NCBI RefSeq assembly: GCF_001447155.2 | Contig: NZ_CP014754.1 | Coordinates: 1,922,001 to 1,986,000 of the forward strand | Direction of reading: 5' to 3' | Origin: Marinobacter sp. LQ44 | GTDB taxonomy: Bacteria; Pseudomonadota; Gammaproteobacteria; Pseudomonadales; Oleiphilaceae | Length of the DNA stretch: 64,000 bases | In this document: positions 25,307 through 32,934 of the stretch, in pieces | Position numbering within the stretch: the stretch's first letter is position 1 | How the letters are laid out: each line of letters starts with the position of its first letter | The notes under the pieces: generated by a model | Told to the model about the DNA's origin: nothing | The model's input: only the letters and a program-made list of their open reading frames with translations | The model's database searches: none | Program-made: the position numbers and the translations under genes

Positions 25307-26005
25307 GTGGAAAATAATGCGTTCTATGTGGCGTTGTCGTTGCTGTTAAGCCTCGACGCCTCGCTAATCCAGATCGTCGCGCTCTCGCTACAGGTGTCGC
25401 TTCTGGCCGTGCTGATTGCAGCGGTGCTGGGGTTTCCGCTTGGCGCTGCAGTGGCGCTGTGGCGCTTCCCGGGTCGCGGCGCCGTGGTCGTGGTGCTGAA
25501 CGCACTCATGGGACTCCCGCCGGTGGTGGCCGGGCTGATGGTGTATTTGCTGCTCTCCCGCGCCGGGCCGCTCGGTGAATGGGGGCTTCTGTTTACACCC
25601 GGCGCCATGGTGATCGCCCAAGTGGTGCTGGTGCTGCCCATCCTGGCTGCGCTGTCGCGCCAGAAGGTGGAAGAGATGCTGGGCGAGTACCGGGAACAGT
25701 TCGTGTCTCTCGGTATGTCCCGCGCTCGCATGATGCCCACCCTGCTTTGGGATGCCCGTTTTGCGCTTTTGACGGTCCTGCTCGCCGGGTTTGGCCGGGC
25801 CAGTGCCGAAGTAGGTGCGGTGATGATGGTTGGCGGCAATATTGATGGGGTCACCCGGGTCATGACCACCGCCATCGTGCTGGAAACTGGCAAAGGTAAT
25901 CTGCCCTTGGCGCTCGGGCTCGGCATTGTGCTTTTGACGCTGGTCATGCTGATTAACGCCGGCGCCTATCTTGTGGGTGAACTGAGCAGGAGGCGGACAG
26001 GATGA
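25307..26005 (+). CDS. tupB: Tungstate-type ABC transporter permease
   Basis: A 232-residue inner-membrane permease with about five or six transmembrane helices. The EAA-like loop is visible as YREQFVSLGMSRARMMPTLLWDARFALLT. It starts with GTG behind AAGGAG. It forms an ABC importer with the ATPase (overlapping by ATGA) and the solute-binding protein downstream. The TupA-type binding protein in the operon suggests tungstate over molybdate, but selectivity cannot be read safely. A supply of W or Mo fits the formate dehydrogenase genes that follow. Confidence 0.85.
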   Translation: MENNAFYVALSLLLSLDASLIQIVALSLQVSLLAVLIAAVLGFPLGAAVALWRFPGRGAVVVVLNALMGLPPVVAGLMVYLLLSRAGPLGEWGLLFTPGAMVIAQVVLVLPILAALSRQKVEEMLGEYREQFVSLGMSRARMMPTLLWDARFALLTVLLAGFGRASAEVGAVMMVGGNIDGVTRVMTTAIVLETGKGNLPLALGLGIVLLTLVMLINAGAYLVGELSRRRTG

Positions 26006-26745
26006 CATCACTGAACGCACCCTTCTTCTCCAGATCCGTTCTGCTTCCACCACCGGCCCTGTCCTTCCAGGGTGTCGCCTTCCATCATGAGGAAAACACA
26101 TTGCTGGGCCCCTGTTCCTTCACCCTGGACGGCCCCGGCCCTACCCTGGTGATGGGCCCCAACGGCGCCGGCAAAAGCCTCCTGCTACGCCTGGCTCATG
26201 GGCTGCTGTCGCCCACCCAGGGCCGGATTATCTGGTCGGATGAGGGCATTCCCCGCCAGGCCATGGTGTTCCAGCAACCGGTGCTTCTGCGCCGCTCTGC
26301 GGTGGCCAATATCCGGCACGCTTTGGCGGTCAACAACGTCCCCCGTCGGGCACGGGCGAAACTGGCACTGGATGCCCTTGAACGCTTCGGCCTGTCGGCC
26401 TGCGCACACACACCCGCACGGGTGCTTTCGGGTGGACAACAACAACGCCTTGCGTTGGCGCGGGCCTGGGTGCTCTCGCCGCAGGTGCTGTTTCTTGACG
26501 AGCCCACCTCGGCGCTTGACCCGGCCGCGATTAAGGCCGTAGAGGCCGCCGTGCTGGATTTTCACCAGCGAGGCACACGCATTGTGATGACCACCCACGA
26601 TTTACATCAGGCCCGTCGGCTCGCCGGTGACGTTCTGTTCCTGTCTGGGGGAAAAGTGCGCGAACACACGGCGGCTGGCACTTTCTTCAGCAACCCCGTA
26701 TCCCCCGAGGCGCAGGCGTTCGTTACTGGAGAACTGGTGGAATAA
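26002..26745 (+). CDS. tupC: Tungstate-type ABC transporter ATPase
   Basis: A 247-residue ABC ATPase. Walker A is GPNGAGKS, the signature is LSGGQQQRLALARA, Walker B is VLFLDEPT, and the switch His is in MTTHDLHQ. It lacks the C-terminal molybdate-sensing domain of ModC, which supports the Tup-type assignment. The start overlaps the permease stop by ATGA. Energises uptake of the oxyanion. Confidence 0.87.
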   Translation: MTSLNAPFFSRSVLLPPPALSFQGVAFHHEENTLLGPCSFTLDGPGPTLVMGPNGAGKSLLLRLAHGLLSPTQGRIIWSDEGIPRQAMVFQQPVLLRRSAVANIRHALAVNNVPRRARAKLALDALERFGLSACAHTPARVLSGGQQQRLALARAWVLSPQVLFLDEPTSALDPAAIKAVEAAVLDFHQRGTRIVMTTHDLHQARRLAGDVLFLSGGKVREHTAAGTFFSNPVSPEAQAFVTGELVE

Positions 26746-26812
26746 CTCCGCCTCAGGACTTCGACATCAAGTAACCGGAAAATCACTCCCAACGCACGGA
26801 AGGAAAAACAAG

Positions 26813-27619
26813 ATGAAAAAGACCCTGAATCTGCTGTTTGCAAGTGTGATGGCGATGGGCATATCGCTCGGTGCGCACGCCGAGGGATACATCATTCTCG
26901 CTTCCACCACCTCGACGGAAAACTCGGGGCTGTTCGACTCTATTCTGCCCAAATTCAAAAGCGCCAGCGGCATCGACGTGCGGGTTGTGGCCGTGGGCAC
27001 CGGGCAGGCCTTCGAGCTTGCCCGCCGCGGCGACGCCGACAGTCTTCTGGTGCACGACACCAACGGCGAAAAGCGATTTATTGACAACGGACATGCCACC
27101 GGGCGGGCGGATGTGATGTACAACGACTTTGTACTGATTGGTCCAGCAAACGACCCCGCCAATGTCCGCAACGCTGGAACCGCCGCCGAGGCCTTCGCGG
27201 CCATCGCCAATGCCCGGGCCCCGTTCACATCACGGGGAGATGACAGTGGCACCAACCGCGCCGAGTTGCGCCTTTGGGAAAACGCCGGTGTTGAGCCCGA
27301 TGGCGACTGGTACCGGGAGCTCGGCAGCGGCATGGGGCCAACACTTAACACGGCTGCGGCCATGGACGCCTACGTGATGTCGGATCGCGCCACCTGGGTG
27401 GCGTTCGGCAACCGTCAGAACCTGACCCTGCTTTTTGAAGGCGACGACGTGTTGTTCAACCAGTACGGCAGCTTGTTGCTCTCGGAACAGAAGCACCCCC
27501 ACCTCAAACACGATCTGGCCCGTCAGTGGCATAACTGGCTGATTTCCGAAGCGGGTCAGCAAGCGATTGCTGACTTTAAAGTCAATGAACAACAGCTGTT
27601 TTTCCCGAATGCCAAATAG
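26813..27619 (+). CDS. tupA: Tungstate-type ABC transporter substrate-binding protein
   Basis: A 268-residue periplasmic binding protein with a signal peptide of about 23 residues (ending GISLGAHA). The mature start ILASTTSTENSGLFDSILP carries the TTST-xxSGL oxyanion-binding motif of TupA/WtpA-like proteins, and the later block GDDSGTNRAELRLW is also family-typical. The start at 26813 follows GGAAGG; the longer open frame upstream overlaps tupC and is not real. It captures tungstate or molybdate in the periplasm. Confidence 0.87.
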   Translation: MKKTLNLLFASVMAMGISLGAHAEGYIILASTTSTENSGLFDSILPKFKSASGIDVRVVAVGTGQAFELARRGDADSLLVHDTNGEKRFIDNGHATGRADVMYNDFVLIGPANDPANVRNAGTAAEAFAAIANARAPFTSRGDDSGTNRAELRLWENAGVEPDGDWYRELGSGMGPTLNTAAAMDAYVMSDRATWVAFGNRQNLTLLFEGDDVLFNQYGSLLLSEQKHPHLKHDLARQWHNWLISEAGQQAIADFKVNEQQLFFPNAK

Positions 27620-27684
27620 GCTAATCTCTGGCTATGTCCGTACATAATGCGGTATGCGGAATCCCTGAGAGAGCCAGAATAATA

Positions 27685-28554
27685 ATGACCATTGATGCCA
27701 TACTTCCAGACCCGAAAGACCCTCGACTGTCCCGGGCAGTCGAGGGTGTTGATGAAACCGGCCACCCGAAAGCCATCAGCGTTATTGAAGAACGCCCCCT
27801 GACCATTTACCTGAACAGCCAGGAAATCGTCACCGCCATGACCATTGGCGATCACCCGGAATACCTGGCCCTCGGTTTCCTGTTGAATCAGGGCATGCTG
27901 AAAGAGACAGATCAGGTCACCGGGATTGATTTCGACGAAGAGCTGGAAGTCGTCGTGGTGCGCACCGCCGGTGTCACCGATGTCGAGGACAAGCTGGAAA
28001 AGAAAACCCGCACCTCCGGCTGTGCGGTCGGCACAGTGTTTGGTGACATGATGGCAGGGCTGGACGGGCTTTCGCTGCCAGACACCCCGGTACACACCAG
28101 TACCTTTTACGATCTCTCCTACCAGATCAACCACACCCCAAGCCTGTATATGGAAACCGGCGCCATCCATGGCACCGCGCTGTGCCAGGGCCGCGAGATT
28201 CTGGCGTACATGGAGGATGTCGGGCGTCACAACGCGGTCGACAAGATTGCCGGGTGGATGCATCAGAACAAGGTTTCCGCAGCCGACAAGGTGCTCTACA
28301 CCACCGGCCGTTTAACCTCCGAAATGGTGATCAAAACGTCCCTGATGGGCATCCCAACCCTGATCAGCCGGTCCGGTTTCACCGCCTGGGGCGTGGATAT
28401 TGCCCGGCAGGTAGGGCTGACCCTGATCGGCCGGATGCGGGGCAAGAAGTTCACCTGTCTCAGTGGCCAGCACCGCCTGGTGTTTGACCAAGACCTGTCT
28501 CAGGTACCCGATGAGGATAAGAAAATGCGTCGTAAAGGGGCTGAGCATGACTGA
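27685..28554 (+). CDS. fdhD: Formate dehydrogenase accessory sulfurtransferase FdhD
   Basis: A 289-residue FdhD protein, which transfers sulfur from IscS to the Mo/W-bis-MGD cofactor to activate formate dehydrogenase. The family block MEDVGRHNAVDKIAGWM is clear. The active loop reads TSGCAVGT with a single Cys (113 here), where E. coli has a C-x-x-C pair. An in-frame ATG at 27634 would add 17 residues; neither start has a strong ribosome site. It overlaps mobA by 8 bases. Confidence 0.87.
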   Translation: MTIDAILPDPKDPRLSRAVEGVDETGHPKAISVIEERPLTIYLNSQEIVTAMTIGDHPEYLALGFLLNQGMLKETDQVTGIDFDEELEVVVVRTAGVTDVEDKLEKKTRTSGCAVGTVFGDMMAGLDGLSLPDTPVHTSTFYDLSYQINHTPSLYMETGAIHGTALCQGREILAYMEDVGRHNAVDKIAGWMHQNKVSAADKVLYTTGRLTSEMVIKTSLMGIPTLISRSGFTAWGVDIARQVGLTLIGRMRGKKFTCLSGQHRLVFDQDLSQVPDEDKKMRRKGAEHD

Positions 28555-29134
28555 GTGCGCCGTGATTCTGGCCGGGGGCCAGGCCAACCGTATGGGTGGT
28601 GGCGATAAAGGCCGGTTGATGCTGGGGGACCATTCCCTGATTCATCGGGTTATCGAGCGGATAACACTGCAGGTAGACGCCGTGGTACTGAATGCCAATG
28701 GCGACCTGTCCCGGTTCGATGATCTGAGGTTGCCGGTGGTCGCCGACTCCATACCCGACTATGCCGGCCCCCTGGCTGGCATTCTGGCGGGCATGGACTG
28801 GGCGGCGGAACAGGGCCATGAGTGGCTGATCAGCGTTGCGGCGGACACGCCCTCCTTCCCTCTCGACATGGTCGAACGATTGTCTGAAAGCGATAGCCCG
28901 GTGGTTCTGGCAGCCACCCCGGACCCGGAACGTGGGCGGATTCCCCAGCCCACGTTTGGCCGCTGGCAGGTGGCGTTGCGCCATGACCTGCGGGCCGCCC
29001 TGAACGACGGCGTGCGCAAGATTCGCCAGTGGACGCTGGCCAAGGGTGAAACCCTGGTGATGTTCGAGGAGGCCGACTTCTTCAACATCAATACACCGGA
29101 AGACCTGGCTTGGGCGGAGCAGCATCTGACGTGA
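28547..29134 (+). CDS. mobA: Molybdenum cofactor guanylyltransferase MobA
   Basis: A 195-residue nucleotidyltransferase that adds GMP to molybdopterin to make MGD. The GTP-binding motif VILAGGQANRMGGGDKGRL is at the N-terminus, and the conserved AADTPSFP metal site is present. The chosen start overlaps the fdhD stop; the frame reads back 28 codons into fdhD but without homology. It is part of the tup-fdhD-mobA-mobB-moeA run that provides bis-MGD for the formate dehydrogenase. Confidence 0.88.
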   Translation: MTECAVILAGGQANRMGGGDKGRLMLGDHSLIHRVIERITLQVDAVVLNANGDLSRFDDLRLPVVADSIPDYAGPLAGILAGMDWAAEQGHEWLISVAADTPSFPLDMVERLSESDSPVVLAATPDPERGRIPQPTFGRWQVALRHDLRAALNDGVRKIRQWTLAKGETLVMFEEADFFNINTPEDLAWAEQHLT

Positions 29135-29622
29135 ACGTGATAGGTATCGTAGGCTGGAAGAATTCGGGCAAGACCACCCTGGCCAGCGCCGTGATTCACG
29201 AGTTGTCCAGCAGAGGTTTTACCGTTAACGCCATCAAACATGCCCACCACCTGGTGGACATAGACCAACCCGGAACCGACAGCTACAGGCACCGGGAGGC
29301 TGGCGCTCAGGAAGTCATCCTCGCGGGCGGCCAACGCTTTGCCATCATGCATGAACTCCGGGGCGCCCGCGAGCCAACGCTGGACGAGTTGCTGGCCAGG
29401 CTGGGCCCTTGTGACTGGGTCGTGGTTGAGGGATTCAAAACCCACGCCCATGCCAAAGTTGAAGTTCACCGGCAGGAAAGCTCCCACGCCCCCCTGTACC
29501 CGCAGGACCCAAGCATTGTGGCGGTGGCGGCAGACTATGCCGCGGATTTCCCGGGCCCGGTCTTCGACATCAACGATGTCACCGGCATCACTGACTTTAT
29601 TCTGAAGCGTGAACAACCATGA
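29131..29622 (+). CDS. mobB: Molybdopterin-guanine dinucleotide biosynthesis protein MobB
   Basis: A 163-residue P-loop GTPase with GWKNSGKTT near the N-terminus and the family block VDIDQPGTDSYRHREAGA. It starts with GTG at 29131 overlapping the mobA stop (GTGA). MobB helps MobA in MGD formation but is not essential in E. coli. It overlaps moeA by ATGA. Confidence 0.85.
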   Translation: MNVIGIVGWKNSGKTTLASAVIHELSSRGFTVNAIKHAHHLVDIDQPGTDSYRHREAGAQEVILAGGQRFAIMHELRGAREPTLDELLARLGPCDWVVVEGFKTHAHAKVEVHRQESSHAPLYPQDPSIVAVAADYAADFPGPVFDINDVTGITDFILKREQP

Positions 29623-30896
29623 GCAACGCCGCCAATAACGGGAGCCCCACGAAACCGCTCCGCAACGACTGCTTTGCCCTGCCTCCCGGGGTGAACTGGA
29701 CGCCGGTGGACGAAGCGCTGGCGCGACTGCGTTCCCGCCTGCACCCGGTGGTGGGCGTGGATCAAGACATCCCGTTGGCTCAGCTCAACGGCCGGATACT
29801 GGCCAAGGATGTCTGCGCCCCCAGAGCCCACCCCCCAAGCAGTAACTCTGCCGTCGATGGCTATGCGCTGGCAGGACCTTTGACCGAGGTGCCATGTGTA
29901 ATGCCGCTTGTCGAGGGCCGCAGCGCGGCCGGTGAACCTTACACGGGGCAGGTTCCCGAGGGGTACGCCATCCGCATACTGACCGGCGCGGTGATGCCGG
30001 CAGGCACTGACACCGTGGTGCTGGAAGAAGACTGCGAGGTCATCGATGGCCAGCTCCACCTGAACGGCACGTTAAAGGCGGGCGCCAACCGGCGCAAAGC
30101 CGGCGAGGATATTCAGGTACAGGATTGCATTCTGACCGCTGGTACCCGGCTGACACCTACCCAGATTTCGGTACTCGCCAGCGTCGGCATCGAGTCGGTG
30201 GATGTTTACCAGCGGCTGCGTGTTGGCGTGTTGTCGACGGGAGACGAAGTAAAGCCCGTCGGCGCTCCGGTCACCGACTGGCAGATTTACGACGCCAACC
30301 GCCCGATGCTCAGCGCCATGGTGACGCAATTGGGCTATGAACTGGTCGACCTGGGCCATGCGCTGGACCGGGCTGAGGACGTTAAAGCCGCACTGGAGCG
30401 CGGTGCGGACCAATGCGACCTGATCCTCACCAGCGGCGGCGTTTCCGCCGGGGATGAAGACCATGTGTCGAAAACCCTGAAAGCCCACGGTGACATCAGC
30501 AACTGGCGCATTGCCATCAAACCGGGCCGCCCCCTGGCGCTGGCCATGTTCCAGGGCACACCGGTGGTGGGTCTACCGGGCAACCCGGTGGCCGCCTGGG
30601 TGTGTGCGCTACGCTTTGCTACCCCGGCGATGGCGCTGCTGGCAGGGGGCGAATGGTTCGAACCCACCAGTTATCTTATTCCAGCCAGCTTTTCCAAAAA
30701 CAAAAAGCCGGGGCGCAGTGAGATGTTACGGGCCCGGGTGCGTAACGGGCAGGTTGAAGTGTTTGGCTCCGAAGGCTCCGGGCGGGTGACAGGCCTGGCC
30801 TGGTCCGAAGGCCTGGTGGAGCTGGACGAGAGCGCCCGGCAAATCGAGCCGGGAACGCCGGTGCGCTTTATGCCTTATGGCAGCTTTGGGCTGTAA
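29619..30896 (+). CDS. moeA: Molybdopterin molybdenumtransferase MoeA
   Basis: A 425-residue MoeA that inserts Mo (or W) into adenylylated molybdopterin. Visible blocks: PSSNSAVDGYAL, ILTGAVMPAGTDTVV, VGVLSTGDEV, SGGVSAGDEDH and GLPGNPVAAWV. It ends the plus-strand cofactor operon. Its stop codon directly abuts the stop of the convergent gene, with no base between them. Confidence 0.9.
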   Translation: MSNAANNGSPTKPLRNDCFALPPGVNWTPVDEALARLRSRLHPVVGVDQDIPLAQLNGRILAKDVCAPRAHPPSSNSAVDGYALAGPLTEVPCVMPLVEGRSAAGEPYTGQVPEGYAIRILTGAVMPAGTDTVVLEEDCEVIDGQLHLNGTLKAGANRRKAGEDIQVQDCILTAGTRLTPTQISVLASVGIESVDVYQRLRVGVLSTGDEVKPVGAPVTDWQIYDANRPMLSAMVTQLGYELVDLGHALDRAEDVKAALERGADQCDLILTSGGVSAGDEDHVSKTLKAHGDISNWRIAIKPGRPLALAMFQGTPVVGLPGNPVAAWVCALRFATPAMALLAGGEWFEPTSYLIPASFSKNKKPGRSEMLRARVRNGQVEVFGSEGSGRVTGLAWSEGLVELDESARQIEPGTPVRFMPYGSFGL

Positions 30897-31373
30897 TCAC
30901 TCAACGCTGCCGTGCACGGCGAAGGCTTCCAGTGAGGCATCCTGCGGGGCCCGGGAACGGTAGGTTTCCTCAACCCCCAGTTCGGTCAGGGTTCGGCTCA
31001 CCATCAACAGGGTATTGTCCTCGAAGTCCTCACACATGCTGCGCATCTGGTCGATTTCTTCGCAAGCCACGGGGTAGGCCGCGTCTATGTCTGGCGCCCC
31101 GTATTGCTCGACAAAGGTTTGCGCCAAGGTCCGGCGCAACCGCTCCAGTTCGGTTTCGGTAATGTCACACACACCCACGAAACTGGCTCGACCACCGGAT
31201 TCGATGCTGTACCAACCATTACTGAAGGCCTGCCGGGCTTTGCCCTTCAGCTCCGCTTCGGTCCAGTTGGAGAACTCGAATCCGCCCGAAATAGCCCATT
31301 CGCCGCTCGGCGCCGGATTCTCGAACACATTGTCATCAGACACATCCAGTCGCAGGGTTCGGGCCAGTTTCAT
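30897..31373 (-). CDS. Conserved small protein of formate dehydrogenase clusters (DUF6505-like)
   Basis: A 158-residue soluble, acidic protein with no recognised catalytic motif. I recall similar proteins next to the lipoate-ligase-like gene in Marinobacter-type formate dehydrogenase clusters (annotated DUF6505), but I cannot confirm this. Its start overlaps the stop of the upstream lipoate-ligase-like gene, so it is the last gene of a four-gene minus-strand operon. A role in enzyme maturation is a context-based guess. Confidence 0.65.
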   Translation of the reverse strand: MKLARTLRLDVSDDNVFENPAPSGEWAISGGFEFSNWTEAELKGKARQAFSNGWYSIESGGRASFVGVCDITETELERLRRTLAQTFVEQYGAPDIDAAYPVACEEIDQMRSMCEDFEDNTLLMVSRTLTELGVEETYRSRAPQDASLEAFAVHGSVE

Positions 31374-32074
31374 AGGTGCTCCGCGAATTCAATCAGGCTT
31401 ACGGTTTCCGTCATCACATCTTCCCGTAACAACATCCGGCCTTTGTCATCGAGGCCAACGAAGAGTCCCGGCCTCGGGTAGTCAATCTGCATGCCAAGGG
31501 TGTCGCAACGTGGCCGCCAGTCGGCATGTATGCGCTCAAACCCGCTGTCGAGAAAGTAGGTCAGCCAGAGCAATGTGTGCTTGGACCAGCTTTCCAGCAG
31601 CGACATGGGGGTGATATCCACACAGCCTTCCTCACACAGGCAGGTTTCGTCCGGATTATCACCGGGCTCGTTACCAGCCATGGTGAACGGCACATGAATC
31701 CCGATCACCAGCCAGTTCGGGTACGCCTTCGGATCAGACACGTCCGCGGCAAAGCGAACACCACCGCACACGGCGCCATTGACCTTGATACGATCCGGCC
31801 ACTGGAAATGCACCGGCACCTCTGGCGGCGCCAGCGCACCCAGGCTCTCAGCCAAGCCGATCTGAGCCACGTAGACAGCCTGAATGGCCTCTTCCAGGGG
31901 CGTTTCCGGCGCCAACACAAGCGCGGCACGCAAGGTATCCTCCCCTTGCGTGTAAAAAATGGTGCCGGAATCGACCCCGGCGATGGCACGGCTGATGGCT
32001 TTATCAAAAGGGTCGGTATGCCTGGGCACCACCTCGCCCGTCAGCAGTGGCGGGAACTGGGGAGATTGGTTCAT
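31370..32074 (-). CDS. Biotin/lipoate protein ligase-like protein
   Basis: A 234-residue protein related to the BPL/LplA ligase fold. It shows the core RIKVNGAVCGGVRFAAD, which corresponds to the K-x-x-G-x-K-x-x-G region, and GIHVPFTM. The usual catalytic Lys pattern is altered, so it may not be a standard ligase. There is no lipoyl- or biotin-accepting protein nearby. It is coupled by overlap to genes on both sides (Mrp ATPase upstream, small conserved protein downstream), so it probably serves the formate dehydrogenase system in an unknown way. Confidence 0.7.
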   Translation of the reverse strand: MNQSPQFPPLLTGEVVPRHTDPFDKAISRAIAGVDSGTIFYTQGEDTLRAALVLAPETPLEEAIQAVYVAQIGLAESLGALAPPEVPVHFQWPDRIKVNGAVCGGVRFAADVSDPKAYPNWLVIGIHVPFTMAGNEPGDNPDETCLCEEGCVDITPMSLLESWSKHTLLWLTYFLDSGFERIHADWRPRCDTLGMQIDYPRPGLFVGLDDKGRMLLREDVMTETVSLIEFAEHL

Positions 32075-32916
32075 AACACAGCCCGGGCATACACATCAGA
32101 GGCAACAATTTCGTCGGCGATTCGCTGGAATGCCCTGGCCTGGGGGCTTTCCGGCTTCGACACCACAATCGGCACGCCGCCGTCGGATCCGACCCGGATA
32201 TCCAGGTCCAGCGGGATTTCGCCCAGGAAAGGCGCCCCAAGCTTTTTCGCTTCCGCCCTGGCGCCGCCAGAACCGAAGGGATGATGCTCCTTGCCGCAAC
32301 CGTCGCAGACAAACGACGCCATGTTCTCGATCAACCCGAACAGGGGCACCTCCATACGGTTGAACATGTCGATGCCCTTGCGCGCGTCCATCAGGGCAAT
32401 GTCCTGGGGTGTCGACACCACGACGGCGCCAGCCACGAAGAACTTCTGGCTCAGCGTCATCTGGACATCGCCGGTGCCCGGGGGCAGGTCCACCAGCAAC
32501 ACGTCCAGCCTGCCCCAGTCCACCTGATTCATCATCTGTTCCAGGGCACCCATCAGCATCGGCCCACGCCACACGATTGCTTCGTCTTCGGTAGTCATCA
32601 GGCCCAGCGACATCAGTGTTACGCCATGATTGCGCAAGGGCAGAATGGTGTGCCCGTCCGGGCTGGACGGGCGGCCGGAAACCCCCAGCATACGGGGCTG
32701 GCTGGGCCCGTAGACATCCGCATCAAGCAGCCCTACTTTGAGGCCTTTTGAGGCCAGCGCCACTGCCAGGTTGGAGGCAACTGTCGACTTGCCAACACCG
32801 CCCTTGCCCGAGGCAATGGCAATAATCCGGCTGATGCCCCGTGGATTCTTGTCTTGTGGCCGGGGCGCATCGGTGCCGATCAGATTACTTTTGTCGGCGT
32901 TAACGTATTGAACCAT
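32071..32916 (-). CDS. mrp: Mrp/ApbC-type Fe-S carrier ATPase
   Basis: A 281-residue P-loop ATPase of the Mrp/NBP35 family. The deviant Walker A GKGGVGKST is at about 37-45, the switch region has LLDADVYGPSQPRMLG, and the cluster-binding CDGCG motif follows ENMASFV. It lacks the N-terminal MIP18-like domain of longer Mrp proteins. It is placed between an Fe-S protein and a ligase-like protein in a formate dehydrogenase cluster, so a dedicated Fe-S loading role is likely. The genome probably has another general Mrp. Confidence 0.85.
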   Translation of the reverse strand: MVQYVNADKSNLIGTDAPRPQDKNPRGISRIIAIASGKGGVGKSTVASNLAVALASKGLKVGLLDADVYGPSQPRMLGVSGRPSSPDGHTILPLRNHGVTLMSLGLMTTEDEAIVWRGPMLMGALEQMMNQVDWGRLDVLLVDLPPGTGDVQMTLSQKFFVAGAVVVSTPQDIALMDARKGIDMFNRMEVPLFGLIENMASFVCDGCGKEHHPFGSGGARAEAKKLGAPFLGEIPLDLDIRVGSDGGVPIVVSKPESPQARAFQRIADEIVASDVYARAVL

Positions 32917-32934
32917 ACAATGTCCCGATCAGAT

